Of a stretch of 64,000 nt of DNA, positions 16,549-25,944 are shown piece after piece. The DNA lies in NCBI GenBank assembly GCA_963802915.1, contig CAWDKQ010000011.1, positions 186,001 to 250,000 on the forward strand. Direction: 5' to 3'. This DNA is from JAICMB01 sp963802915 (GTDB taxonomy: Bacteria; Acidobacteriota; Terriglobia; Bryobacterales; Bryobacteraceae). The position numbers and the translations under genes are program-made. The notes below the pieces were generated by a model that saw nothing but the letters and a program-made list of their open reading frames with translations, was not told the origin of the DNA and made no database searches. Positions within the stretch are counted from its first letter, which is position 1. Every line of letters starts with the position of its first letter.

Positions 16549-17025
16549 TGAGTGACCCTAACGCTTTCTGAGCCTCCGCAAGCAGTTGCTCCTCATCAAG
16601 GGAGGACGGCTGACGAAAAGCCGGATTGCCATAAAAGGAATCGACGGCGCTGAAGAGATTGTTGAGGATTTCGTACTCGGTGTCAGCGGCGTCGAAGATA
16701 GAGACGATGTGTGGATGACTGAGTAGAGAAGCGGCGCGCGCCTCACGCTGGAAGCGCTGAATCCGCTCCGATCCTTCAGCGGCAAAGGGCATCGAAAGAA
16801 CTTGATTGCCACGCGGCGGTTCAACCGCAGGTCTTCTCCTTCATACACGACGCCCATTCCGCCGGCCCCAATTCGCGAGATCAGGCGGTAATTGCCGATG
16901 ATCGTTCCCGGCGACGGCAGCAGCGGACCTTCATGCGAGATCAGGCGCGCGGCATCGTCGATGGCGCGGCATTCGAGGAAGGCGTCCGAGCCGGCTTCGC
17001 GATCCGCCTCAAGTAATCGATTTCT
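16549..17025 (-). pseudogene. N-terminal relic of a Ser/Thr protein kinase
   Basis: Reading down from 17025: LEADREAGSDAFLECRAIDD, GTIIGNYRLISRIGAGGMGV, VYEGEDLRLNRRVAIKFF give the Acidobacterial kinase leader, the Gly-rich loop and the ATP lysine. A frameshift near 16800 then leads to RIQRFQREARAASLLSHPHI (helix C with its Glu). From about 16688 the sequence changes to an unrelated scrap (NNLFSAVDSFYGNPAF). The catalytic loop and the rest are absent. Confidence 0.6.
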
Positions 17026-17345
17026 ATCAAAGGATGGGCAGCGCGGTCCAGCGTCCCGGGAGCACCAAGACTACGTGCTTCGCTGCCGGAACAATGATTG
17101 CAACGGCGGCAGGGACGACCGCCATCGAGAACCCTCCGGTCGGGCGACCAAGTCTATGCACTGTCCGGCGACCGCGAGCCTCTACTGCGGCCAATCCACA
17201 AATTCGTCGCCCATCGTCGCGGACGCATCTGGGAGATCGTGACAATTTCACAGGAGCGGCCGATCTCTACCACGGGTTTTCACCGCTTCCAGACGAATCG
17301 GGGATGGTGCTGGGCTAGCCTCTTGCGTTCGGGACAATTCCTGCG
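17026..17345 (+). pseudogene. Hint-domain (intein/pretoxin-HINT) fragment with frameshift
   Basis: TTCFAAGTMIATAAGTTAIE is a classic Hint start, with the nucleophilic Cys and the A-block. After one extra base near 17128 the frame continues TLRSGDQVYALSG, VAHRRGRIWEIVT, and TGFHRFQTNRGW, the B-block-like histidine region of polymorphic-toxin Hint modules. The C-terminal Asn/His splice end is not seen. It abuts the opposite-strand kinase relic at about 17025. Confidence 0.55.
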
Positions 17346-17570
17346 AACGCCGACTGGTTGGAAATCCAGGATCTCCACGGCCGCGGCAATAGGATTGATC
17401 GGGTCACTGTGGCGAACGAACTCATGACAGCCGGCCAGCTTGACTCGGTGGACGGCTTGTCGTACTTGGTCTCGCTCGACGATGGCATGCCTGCCAACGC
17501 CCATCTCGATGCGTATGTGAACATCGTGCGCGAAAAATCGACGTTACGCCGAGCGATATGTGCCCACCTG
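17346..17570 (+). pseudogene. DnaB helicase N-terminal-domain fragment
   Basis: The frame reads IQDLHGRGNRIDRVTVANEL, then GLSYLVSLDDGMP and YVNIVREKSTLRRAI. These match helices 4-6 of the DnaB N-terminal primase-interacting domain (VTVAEEL...GAAYLASL...YARIVREK). No RecA-like helicase domain follows; the frame dissolves after about 17570. It is probably a scrap of a phage or plasmid helicase. Confidence 0.55.
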
Positions 17571-17801
17571 TTTCGGAAAGATGTGCTGCGGTTATGGCTG
17601 CGTCAGCTTCGGCGGCGTAGTCAACGGGGCCGTTGGACCTGGGAGCGCTTTCTGGAGCGGCTTGCTGTTCAGATTCCTTTCGTCCAAATCGAACATCCTT
17701 ATCCCAGCGTGCGCTTCGACGCCAAACATCCAAGGTAGGAACCGTGTGCTGTGGGCCGAACGCGTGGCCATCGACCACCGTATTCTCGTTCGCATCAAGG
17801 G

Positions 17802-18383
17802 TTATTGCCGAACCCGTCGCGAGCGGCGGAAGAGATCCATCATTCCGAGGCCCGCACCCAAAAGGACGAAACCGGCTGGTTCGGGAGTTGCCGTAGCGAC
17901 CGTAATCGGTTGCGAGTTCAGAGAAGCGAGCCCAGCATCGCAACAGCTGGCCGAAGTGTCCGACAAGACGCCCTCCACCGCCGAGCCGCTCGGACCAGAC
18001 AGAAACCAACCCCATCCGTTGGAGGAATCCACAATCTGGAAATAACCCAGCCCGCCATCATCCGGCGTGTCGAAATTAAACAAAAGTTCGGTCGCGGTCG
18101 CTGTGAGCGCAGTTCCAGTGGCCGTGACAGCAGAGTTTCCGCTCGTGAGGTCGAACGAGCCGCCAATTCCATTAGTCACCAGCACGTTCCAGGCGAGGAT
18201 ATCTCCCGTGACCAGCGCCCCGATCGTGCCATCCGTTTCGATCATCCCGGACACGGTCGCATCGTCTATACCAAAACTCACATCGGCTATTTGGTACGTT
18301 ATAGGGCCGGCCAAACATACACCGGCACCGGCTCCCAAAGCGAGTACGGCGTGAGCGAGCGTCAAGCTAAAATTTGATTTCAT
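17802..18383 (-). CDS. PEP-CTERM-anchored secreted protein
   Basis: A 193-residue protein starting MKSNFSLTLAHAVLALGAGA (signal peptide). The Thr/Gly-rich middle is of the kind found in exosortase substrates. The C-terminus has the PEP-CTERM sorting signal: ATPEPAGFVLLGAGLGMM, a hydrophobic helix and a basic tail FRRSRR. It would be exported and then cleaved or anchored by an exosortase, none of which lies in the window. The start ATG at 18383 is chosen by the signal peptide; the frame stays open upstream. The function beyond surface or matrix location is unknown. Confidence 0.75.
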   Translation of the reverse strand: MKSNFSLTLAHAVLALGAGAGVCLAGPITYQIADVSFGIDDATVSGMIETDGTIGALVTGDILAWNVLVTNGIGGSFDLTSGNSAVTATGTALTATATELLFNFDTPDDGGLGYFQIVDSSNGWGWFLSGPSGSAVEGVLSDTSASCCDAGLASLNSQPITVATATPEPAGFVLLGAGLGMMDLFRRSRRVRQ

Positions 18384-18465
18384 CTGATCACCTCGACTAA
18401 GCGGTGATCGAGATCGTAACACAAAACTGCACCCTCGGTACACTGCATCAGAGTCCATCGTAGGG

Positions 18466-18986
18466 TCCTTTATGTGTTTCTCGTGATGGAACACAGCCGT
18501 CGAACGATCCTTCATTTCAACGTGACAAGCCATCCAACGGCAGATTGGACCGTCCAGCAGTTTCGGGAAGCGCTCCCAGGCGGTCATTCGTATGAGTACT
18601 TGATACACGATCGGGACAGCATCTTTTCTCGTGAACTTGATCGAGTGGTTAAGGCGATGAATGTACGGGTTTTGCGTACACCCGTCCGTTCGCCGAAAGC
18701 GAACGCTCTGTGCGAACGTCTTATCGGGACCATCCGGAGGGAGTGTTTAGATTTCCTGATTCCGTTGAATGAGCGCCATCTGAAACTTGTTCTGAACACC
18801 TGGGTACCTCACTACAATCGCGGGCGGCCACACATGAGCCTTGGTCCGGGATTCCCAGTGTCGCTTCCAGAGGACGCCCCGGAGAACTCGAACCATCATA
18901 AACTTCGTGCCGGCCGTCGAGTCCGCAGTAAGCCGATCCTGGGAGGACTGCACCATGAATATTGGCTCGAAAAGGTGGCGGCGTGA
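18466..18986 (+). pseudogene. integrase-core transposase, 5'-truncated
   Basis: From 18466 the frame matches the second half of an rve-type (IS3/IS481-like) transposase: RTILHFNVTSHPTADWTVQQ, YLIHDRDSIFS with the second catalytic Asp, ALCERLIGTIRRECLD with the Glu, then HYNRGRPHMSLG. The HTH region and the first Asp are missing. It is related to, but clearly different from, the transposase relic at 21876-22916. Sequence just upstream is the promoter side of the PEP-CTERM gene. Confidence 0.7.
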
Positions 18987-19463
18987 AGTTTTTGCGCACC
19001 ACAGGGGTCCCGGAGTCTAGTGGGATGGCGCACTCGTCGTTACAGCAGGAAGGTTTCCGTCCTGCCTGCTGCAGTTCCGTTGAGCATATCAATTTACCTT
19101 GACGGAGTCCAGGGATCACCGCCCGAGACCGCTCACTTGAACCAGAATGTCTGACGTGTTCAGATTCACGGCCGTTGCCTGGTATGGTCTCCCTGCGGAG
19201 CTGCCGCACCGAAACCGAAGCCGCCCGCCATCTCGGTGTGCGCGGAAAACAACACGAGCCCTGGCGAAGAACGCGTGGGACACGGCGGTCACGATCATTG
19301 AGAAGGGGTCACAGGAAGCGCTGAGGGCCAGCCGATCTGCACCTTCGCCTACTTCGTCACCGTGGACCGGCAGGAAGCCGAGAGCCTGCGCAGCATCCGC
19401 GGCCTGATCACGGAGTTTGAATCGCTGCCACCCAATGTGGGAATTCCTGAACCGCAGCAGACC
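18987..19463. other. stretch with a possible unassigned gene fragment
   Basis: No complete gene is seen. On the plus strand from about 19310 to 19480 a frame with good amino-acid character (TFAYFVTVDRQEAESLRSIR, then FESLPPNVGIPEP) runs into the dispersed repeat and stops. It looks like the 3' end of an unrecognised gene fused to the repeat edge. Confidence 0.35.
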
Positions 19464-19684
19464 GTTAACCCATGGATCGCGACATGCTGAATTTGAGACC
19501 GACCCGACACTGCCGGTTTGCTGCACAACGCTGATAAAGCATGGCTGCATCTCCACCGTTCACTAAAATCGTTCGTTTTGGGCTTGTTTTCGCGCTCGGA
19601 CGTTAACCGGATGGCCAGAGAGTTTTCATTTCCCAACCGAGTGCCTCCCCAGGTGGCGATGTGAAAAACGATCCATGGGTTAAC
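19464..19684. repeat. 221-bp dispersed element (copy B, inverted relative to copy A)
   Basis: The ends are GTTAACCCATGGATC (19464-19478) and its exact reverse complement (19670-19684); length equals copy A. Read on the minus strand it aligns with 5654-5874 throughout, including the shared outer flank CACGCCAGTCGCT. A further, slightly changed end (GTTAACCCGTGGATC, 19793-19807) lies 108 bp beyond, so this copy may be composite. Confidence 0.75.
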
Positions 19685-19864
19685 AGCGACTGGCGTGCAG
19701 AAATGCATGTTCTTCTCCAGGAAGGTTCGCAGGAATTCAAAGACGCCCATATTCTGATGTTTTTTACAAATCGCTCCCGTAGACTGTCTACCGTTAACCC
19801 GTGGATCATAGCAGACCACTGCTTTTGGAGATGGACCGCGCTGTGACGCCAGTCGCAACGGATT

Positions 19865-20005
19865 TTACTTGCCCCAGTCCTTCATTGGCATGGTCTGGCA
19901 GTAGCAAGGCGGCGGCGGAGGAGGCGTGGGCTTGGTGGGCGCGGCGGCAGCAGCTGCTAACGGCGTCAGGGCGAACATCACTTGCGAGAAGATCAAGCTG
20001 AGCAT
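19865..20005 (-). CDS. small secreted Pro-rich peptide
   Basis: A 46-codon gene starting at ATG 20005 behind a strong AAGGAG Shine-Dalgarno about seven bases upstream. The product has a signal-peptide-like N-terminus (LIFSQVMFALTPLAAAAAAP), then a TKPTPPPPPP run, a CYC motif and a basic end. The signal, polyproline and ribosome site together argue that it is real. No family is known to me. It lies between the dispersed repeat and the DUF1223 gene. Confidence 0.45.
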   Translation of the reverse strand: MLSLIFSQVMFALTPLAAAAAAPTKPTPPPPPPCYCQTMPMKDWGK

Positions 20006-20138
20006 AGTGGGTCTCCTTGGGTTTTGGATTGCCAAGTTGTTTTCAACTGGCTTCATCCTTGTATGCGCGCGTTTCCAAAAACCGGGGCCAACTTCTTCTG
20101 GGATCCTTGTATGGAGACACAGATTCCGAAGCATTGCG

Positions 20139-20939
20139 CTAAAATTTCTGAGTACTCGCTGCCGAGCCAGTAGCCGACACGCGCTGCTGCGCAACGCCGA
20201 TGACGCGAAACGTCGCTTTGTCCTGGACGAACGCAACAACCCGGAGTCCGCCGGCCCTCATTTCCGGCTTCAGAGGGATGGTTATATCTTTGGTGAATTG
20301 TTGGCCCTTCGAAAGCGTGCCGACAGCGCTGAACGCGCGCACAACAGCCACATGGTTAAGAGTGCGTCCGCCGTTCTCACCACCCGAGACATGAGACTGG
20401 TCTTGTTCATCGGCAAGCGCGACATAGACGGTGTCGTCACCTGAGCCCTGTTCCGAAGACGGTATCTGCAGGTGGACCTTCACATGGTCGTTCTCACGTT
20501 CCGGACTCGAGATGGAAATGGGGAGTTTCGGATCGCGGATTGCCTTGGTGACGGCATTGCGCGCTCCCTTAGCATCGCTCCCGACCAACTCCGACTCTCC
20601 GTCTACCACGAGTTGTGGAGTATAGCTGCCGTCGAGCTTGAAGTGTCTCTGGTATTCCCGCTGGCGCGCGGTGTTGGTCGCCGACGACCACGGGTCCGAC
20701 CATCCGTCGTGATTCCAGTAGTCGACGTGCTCGCTGAGTACAATCAGGTTCGCGCCAGTTATGGGCTGCGAGCGGTCCAGCGTTTCCAGAAGTCTGTCCG
20801 CGGGCGGGCAACTCGAACAACCTTCCGAAGTAAACAGTTCGAGCAATACCGGAACCTTATCCGCGCCCGGCGTTTTCGGCGCTGCCATCAGGCCGAACCC
20901 GAACAAAATAGTTGCTGAATAAGCTGCGATTCGTTTCAT
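20139..20939 (-). CDS. DUF1223 family secreted thioredoxin-like protein
   Basis: A 266-residue exported protein: signal peptide (RIAAYSATILFGFGLMAAP), then VPVLLELFTSEGCSSCPPAD, the DUF1223 hallmark with its CxxC, HVDYWNHDGWSDPW and YTPQLVVDG. The family has a thioredoxin-like fold and an unknown role, probably in redox handling in the periplasm. The ATG at 20939 is preferred because it begins the signal peptide; the frame is open 19 codons further. It is divergently placed from the KdsC-like gene 79 bp away. Confidence 0.85.
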   Translation of the reverse strand: MKRIAAYSATILFGFGLMAAPKTPGADKVPVLLELFTSEGCSSCPPADRLLETLDRSQPITGANLIVLSEHVDYWNHDGWSDPWSSATNTARQREYQRHFKLDGSYTPQLVVDGESELVGSDAKGARNAVTKAIRDPKLPISISSPERENDHVKVHLQIPSSEQGSGDDTVYVALADEQDQSHVSGGENGGRTLNHVAVVRAFSAVGTLSKGQQFTKDITIPLKPEMRAGGLRVVAFVQDKATFRVIGVAQQRVSATGSAASTQKF

Positions 20940-21018
20940 GCCGTTTCTTCCTGACAATCTCTTCTTCGTCTGGCACTGCATAAAAGTTATGGCCACTCGG
21001 CCGAGCTAACATTAGCTC

Positions 21019-21603
21019 ATGTCCGACATTTCACTAGCCAGTCTCGCTTCGCCCGAGGTGCTTGCCCGCGCTCGAAAAATCAAGCTTTTCCTGATGGACG
21101 TCGACGGCACTCTAACAGATGGCGGCGTATGCCTGCTGTCCAGTATAGCGGCGGGCGAATTGAGTGCCGCGAGTGTCTCGGAGATGAAAGTGTTCAACGC
21201 CAAGGATGGACAGGGTCTTTCACTCGCGAATACGATGGGCATCAAAACGGGTTTCATTACGGGCCGCCGCTCACCCGCGGTCGCGCAGCGCGCCAAAGAG
21301 CTAAAGGTTACGTTCGTGTACCTGGGACAAGCGAGAAAGACACAGGCATTCCAGGAATGTGTCGAGAAGGCCGGCGTCAGCGAGGAAGAAGTGGCTTACA
21401 TGGGTGACGATTTGCCGGATATACCGCTCGCGCAACGCGCTGGTCTGGCGATTTCCGTAGCCGATGGTGCGGATGAGTTGAGAGCGGTCTGCCACTACAT
21501 AACGAAGCGGCCGGCTGGCCGCGGCGCCGCGCGCGAAGTGATCGAGCTGATTTTGAAGGCGCAGGGACGCTGGGAAGAGGCGGTGCCGCTGGCCTTGGCT
21601 TAG
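21019..21603 (+). CDS. kdsC: KdsC/YrbI-type HAD phosphatase
   Basis: A 194-residue HAD-superfamily enzyme of the KdsC (3-deoxy-D-manno-octulosonate 8-phosphate phosphatase) subfamily. It has motif I LFLMDVDGTLTDG with the nucleophile and acid Asp, motif II FITGRRSPAV (Ser/Thr replaced in the usual TGR form), the conserved lysine K of RKTQAF, and motif III YMGDDLPDIPL. In LPS biosynthesis it releases KDO from KDO-8-P. No kdsA/kdsD is adjacent, so a related sugar phosphatase role is possible. Its stop overlaps by four bases the stop of an opposite-strand fragment. Confidence 0.8.
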   Translation: MSDISLASLASPEVLARARKIKLFLMDVDGTLTDGGVCLLSSIAAGELSAASVSEMKVFNAKDGQGLSLANTMGIKTGFITGRRSPAVAQRAKELKVTFVYLGQARKTQAFQECVEKAGVSEEEVAYMGDDLPDIPLAQRAGLAISVADGADELRAVCHYITKRPAGRGAAREVIELILKAQGRWEEAVPLALA

Positions 21604-21875
21604 TTGTACGCGCGGCCGGTGTGCCCGGCGTTGAAGGCTAGGCTGACCACCTCTACGTAATCGACGGAGGTGTGAGGCTCAGGAGTGGGCTCACCCACTG
21701 TCCGCATGACCTCGAAGTGTTCAGCCAGAGCCGCTTGAAAGTTGCGGCGAGTCTCTTCTTCCGTGTCGCCAACGGTGTTCGTAGTCAAAAGTGTCTGAGT
21801 CTGTAAGATCAATAGCTTGAGAATGTTGGATAAGAATTGATACGTCGGGTTGCGTGGCGTTACAACGGTCGTTTC
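21600..21875 (-). pseudogene. HicB-like antitoxin C-terminal fragment
   Basis: The frame contains VGDTEEETRRNFQAALAEHF, then GEPTPEPHTSVDYVEV, the second half of a HicB/UPF0150 partial-RNase-H fold and its terminal edge strand. The preceding residues (LLILQTQTLLTTN) do not fit the family's first strands, and the open frame upstream (to 21968) is antisense to the neighbouring transposase relic. No HicA toxin gene is adjacent. It is probably a truncated, non-functional antitoxin. Confidence 0.45.
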
Positions 21876-22916
21876 GTGCTTGATTTGATAACTGCTTCTC
21901 TCGTCGCCATCAGCGTCTTTTTCCGAAGTCGGGTCGATGTCTCGCTTGAAGTCCTTGCCCTGCGCCAACAGGTCGCCGTACTTTAACGAAAACGACCACG
22001 GCCCTCATTGAACCGTCTCGACCGCTTATTCTGGACCACTCTTCGGCTGGTCTGGGCCAGATAGTCATATGTTCTGGTCATTGTGAAGCCCAAAACGGTG
22101 GTTGGATGGAACCGGGCAGGTTTTCGTCTCTACTGGCGCTGGCGATCCAGGCCGCGCGGCGGTCGACCAAAGGTCAGTGGCGAAATTCGTACTCTCATCG
22201 TCAGGATGGCGGCTGAGAACTCTGGCTGGGGAGCGCCGAAGATCCACGGAGAACTCTTGAAGCTTGGATTTGAAGTTTCCGAACGCACTGTCGCCCGATA
22301 TCTTCAGCGCCTTCGACGTCGCGCCGATCCAGGCAAGCGCTGGCTCGCTTTCCTCGCCAATCATCGTGAGGCAATCGTCGCGTTCGATTTCTTCACAGTG
22401 CCGACGCTGACATTCAAGCTTCTGTATTGCTTCTTCGTTATTGAACACGAGCGCCGCAGAATCTTGCACTTCAACGTGACTCGTCATCCTACGTCCGAGT
22501 GGGTGACGCAGCAACTACGCGAAGCCTTTCCTGAGGCCGCTCGATATCGGTATGTGGTCTTCGACCACGACTCGAAATTCAACGCCAGTGTGATTGAATT
22601 CCTTAAAGCAACCGGACTTCGACCGAAGCGCACGAGCGTTCATGCACCGTGGCAAAACGGTATCGCCGAACGCTGGATAGGAAGTTGCCGACGAGAGCTT
22701 CTCGACCACGTCATCGCGGTGAACGAGCAACACCTAAGGAGGCTCCTTCTAGATTACGTGAATTACTACCACGACGATAGGATTCACGATTCCCTTGAGA
22801 AGGACACGCCAACTCGTCGCCCGGTAGAACTGAAGCCGTCACCATCCGCGACGGCGATCTCCAGTGATCGACTCGGCGGTCTTTGCCATCGATACGGCTG
22901 GCGCGCAGCAGCGTAG
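21876..22916 (+). pseudogene. integrase-core transposase with two in-frame stop codons
   Basis: Starting at GTG 21876, a 347-codon frame reads as a full rve-type transposase: SVFFRSRVDVSLEVLALRQQ, NRLDRLFWTTLRLVW, then LVIVKPKTVVGWNRAGFRLY, HTH-like GAPKIHGELLKLGF, and catalytic Asp (VAFDFFTV), Asp (VVFDHDSKF) and Glu (NGIAERWIG). TAA at 21984 and TAG at 22062 interrupt it; frame and length are otherwise preserved. A 278-residue product from GTG 22083 retains the whole DDE domain but lacks the N-terminus. The stops suggest an old, inactive copy. Confidence 0.7.
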
Positions 22917-23128
22917 TGGCTAACATCGTCGACTGTCACCGTTTTCCTCCGGATGTTGTGGTGTGAATGCCGCCAACCATACGTGATCAGAAATCCTCGC
23001 TAGAGAATCCCACTTAATTTCCGTTCGTTAGGACGCAGTCTTTCGCTTCGGCGCCGATGCGCTACGCTTCCTATCACCTGTTGGAGCGGCGAACTACAAA
23101 GATCGCCCACGTGCAACCGAGCTTCTCT

Positions 23129-23377
23129 TCAACTTCGAGTTTTGGCTACGCACAACCGATAACTTTCTCCATCCACCTTGGTAAAGCCAAATGAAGGCAG
23201 GTCGGGAGCAATCAGATGAGAGCGGTTCGCGAGCAACGGCATCAGGTGCCGAAAGTAGTGCGATGAGTTTGCGAAGCCGTGCAACAACAGGAGAACCGGA
23301 TTACCCTCGAGACCGGCCTCTCGATAGAACACTGTAACGTAGCCTACTTTTGGAATCGAATGCCGGACTGCCGCCAT
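23129..23377 (-). pseudogene. alpha/beta hydrolase N-terminal fragment
   Basis: Residues read VTVFYREAGLEGNPVLLLLH, GFANSSHYFRHLMPLLANR and HLIAPDLPSFG. This is the first third of a haloalkane-dehalogenase/epoxide-hydrolase-like hydrolase including the oxyanion-hole HGF. Homology stops after SFGFTKVDGESYR; the nucleophile elbow and cap are gone. The start looks original (ATG 23377). Expected to be non-functional. Confidence 0.6.
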
Positions 23378-23759
23378 ATCAATCGCCCTCCCTGAGTTGA
23401 CGGGGGTGCCGAATCAAAAAGAGCGGGCGAGTGTCGCCGCTTTAATCATCCCCTTAACCATGTGCGCGCGAGTCTCGCCGGATACACGGACGTCTGGGTC
23501 TCGTCCTTCCGCACGTCGTAGTGCTCGCACGCAATGCCAGCTTTTCCTCTCGGGTTAATTGTTGATTTGGCGCGACCTTGATCGGGTCCGTACACCGCAT
23601 CAGGTGTCGACACTGTCGGAGGCTCGACCTTGAGTCTCTGACATCTCTGCCGCGATCTTCGAAGGAACGGCCAAACCGCGGAAGTGCTGCCCATCTTCGA
23701 AGAATTTGGACTGGACTCGATCCCAATGAAGTGGATGAAGTGGCAGCTCCAGCCGGAGC
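23378..23759. other. stretch without a recognisable gene
   Basis: About 380 bases between the hydrolase fragment and the amylase stop codon. Open frames on both strands are short and rich in Arg/Ser. No repeat or RNA structure stands out. Confidence 0.35.
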
Positions 23760-25073
23760 CTAGCGTTTCTTCCAGATCCGAAAGCCCCATGCATCGAGTG
23801 ACACCACCGGCAGGGCAGCGGCGGAAACGGCCCTTCCCATCTGCGGTGTGACATCCTCAAATTGCCCACTCGCCTCGATGGTTCCGAAAAACGGTCGGTT
23901 CGAACAGTTGACTGTCACCAGAAATTCTTCACCCTCACCGCGCCGGAAGAAAGTCAGCACCCGGTTCGGATCCGAGTTGTCCACCCACTCCGTCGCGCCC
24001 TGCTGCAACGCGGAATGCGCCCGCCGAAGCGCGATCATCTGCGTGTAGAACTTGAGGAACTCGGGACGACGCTCTTCGACTTGCCAGAATACTGGAAGTT
24101 TTTCAAACAGAGCGGGCGCTCCCGATTCGGTTGTATCTCCCACTTCCATGCCGTTGTAGAGTAACGGCACGCCATCCAGAACAAAAACCAGAGCCGAAGC
24201 GGCTATCGCGCCGCGTTCTCCGAATCGCGCGATGGCTCGCTTCTCGTCGTGATTATCGGAGAAGCGCATCTCCATGGCGCCCTTTGGATACTGCTCGCGA
24301 GTCTGTTGCCACGAATCCTTCAATGCCGATGCGGGCGCCCCGTTCTCGAGAACGTCGGTGAGCGCGCTATGAAAGGGCCACGCATAATCGAGATCGAAGG
24401 CCTTCTCCAATAATCCAGGCTCATGCGCCTCCGCGATCATGATGATCTCCGGCTTGATCTTCTCCAGCTCACGGCGCGCTTCGTCCCAGAAATCAACCGG
24501 CACCATAAAGGCGACATCGCACCGGAAACCATCAAGGTCGAAATCTCTAAGCCAATACTTCAACAACTCCAGCATGTATTTCCGAAGTTCGGGACTTTTA
24601 TAATCCAGCCCCGCGACATCCGACCAATCGGCGACCGGTGAAATGACATGCCCCTCGGCGTCATGCTTGTAGTATTCGGTATGCTTCATCAGAACGCTGT
24701 CCCAAGCGGTGTGGTTCGCAACGATGTCGATAATGATCTTGAACCCTTGTGTATGCGCCGCTTGTACCAGGTGCTTCAGATCCGTAGCCGTACCGTATTC
24801 GGGAGTGATCGCGTAGTAATCGCGAACCGCATAAGGACTGCCTAAAGTCCCCTTCTTCTTCAATTGCCCGACCGGATGAATCGGCATGAGCCACAGGACC
24901 GTGACTCCGAGCTTCTTGAGCCGCGGAAGCTGCGCCTCGACTCCGCGAAAATCCCCGGTGGCCGAGAAGTCTCTAGGAAAAATCTCGTAAATGACGGCCG
25001 ATTTCACCCAATCGGCTTTCTGAGCCCAACTGAGCGACGCGACGAGCAGGGCCGACAGGAAGAGTCTGCGCAT
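23760..25073 (-). CDS. secreted GH13 alpha-amylase family enzyme
   Basis: A 437-residue glycoside hydrolase with a signal peptide (RRLFLSALLVASLSWA). GH13 conserved regions: I IIIDIVANHT, II GFRCDVAF (nucleophile Asp), III MIAEAHEP (acid/base Glu) and IV FSDNHDEKR (transition-state Asp). A short C-terminal beta domain ends the protein. It should hydrolyse alpha-1,4-glucans outside the cytoplasm; the lack of a large B domain and its small size fit the maltodextrin-type amylases. The upstream region holds no other clear gene, so it is probably a single transcription unit. Confidence 0.9.
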   Translation of the reverse strand: MRRLFLSALLVASLSWAQKADWVKSAVIYEIFPRDFSATGDFRGVEAQLPRLKKLGVTVLWLMPIHPVGQLKKKGTLGSPYAVRDYYAITPEYGTATDLKHLVQAAHTQGFKIIIDIVANHTAWDSVLMKHTEYYKHDAEGHVISPVADWSDVAGLDYKSPELRKYMLELLKYWLRDFDLDGFRCDVAFMVPVDFWDEARRELEKIKPEIIMIAEAHEPGLLEKAFDLDYAWPFHSALTDVLENGAPASALKDSWQQTREQYPKGAMEMRFSDNHDEKRAIARFGERGAIAASALVFVLDGVPLLYNGMEVGDTTESGAPALFEKLPVFWQVEERRPEFLKFYTQMIALRRAHSALQQGATEWVDNSDPNRVLTFFRRGEGEEFLVTVNCSNRPFFGTIEASGQFEDVTPQMGRAVSAAALPVVSLDAWGFRIWKKR

Positions 25074-25524
25074 AACTCAAGTGTAAGCGTCGGCGATATC
25101 GCCGTTGGACCATAACGCCCTCTGGCGAAACGGAATGAAATGGCTTCGGAGAGCCTGCCGCAAGGAACAGCGCCAATTCGGCTTTGATAACAAGCCAGTC
25201 CAAAACAGCAGAATTTTTGGGTGCGGAAATGGCGGCCCACGCGTTCAAGTGTGCAGAGCGACTCAGCGCGTGCATGAAATCCCCGTGAGCCCACATATCG
25301 GAACCGACGAAGACGATCCTCGATGCCCATAAACCGCTCCAAGGCCCAGTTCGCGTTTTCGCCCCGATGAGCCGTGCCCCTTCGGAGAGATCGTCAAGGT
25401 TCTTAATGAGAGTTCTGGGAGCGCCACATTGAACTACAGCGGGGGCCGCGGAATGGGTAACCACCGCGCGACCACGGAGGATCTACTACTTCTTGCACAA
25501 TGCTCGTCGAGAAATCGGAAAACA
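25074..25524. other. region upstream of amylase without a confident gene
   Basis: Two overlapping minus-strand frames cover this stretch. One includes KTRTGPWSGLWASRIVFVGS and is hard to judge. Neither shows a known family or ribosome-binding site. I leave the stretch unassigned; it should contain the amylase promoter. Confidence 0.35.
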
Positions 25525-25944
25525 TCGCCGGCCCAGACGGCGGATCCGTCGACGGTCGCATACGAATCGGTTGATCCGAATTTGGTTCTGTTCCCGGGCA
25601 CCTATTACGCCATCTTCGGCGCGCAAGTAGGGGACGTAGGCACGCTCATCCGCGGCGGCCCGTGCCAGAGCACGGGGAACTGCGCGGAAGTCTATCCGGG
25701 TATCTTTCAATACGTGGCTGGTCCGGTGAACCTCGGCGTTATTGACACATCCGGAGAGTACAATTATCCGAACTACGCCACTGCTGTCCGAGTCCTGGGA
25801 TCTGAGGGACCTGAGGTTTCGACCTTCGCTCTGATCGCGATGGTTCTGGCCGGGATCGGCCTCTTGCGGTGGGTATGCTCTCGCCAACGAAGATCCACGT
25901 GGCGATCCCCTTCTCCGACAACGCCGTTCAGAAACACCACCTGA
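25525..25944 (+). pseudogene. C-terminal part of a PEP-CTERM-like secreted protein
   Basis: From about 25525 the frame has secreted-protein character (DPNLVLFPGTYYAIFGAQVG, two Cys in GGPCQSTGNCAEVY) and ends with a degenerate sorting tail: GPEVSTFALIAMVLAGIGLL, then basic RQRR. The usual VPEP is changed to GPEV and the protein runs about 20 residues past the basic cluster. No signal peptide precedes it; the N-terminal region is antisense-like. It is probably a truncated exosortase substrate. Confidence 0.45.
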
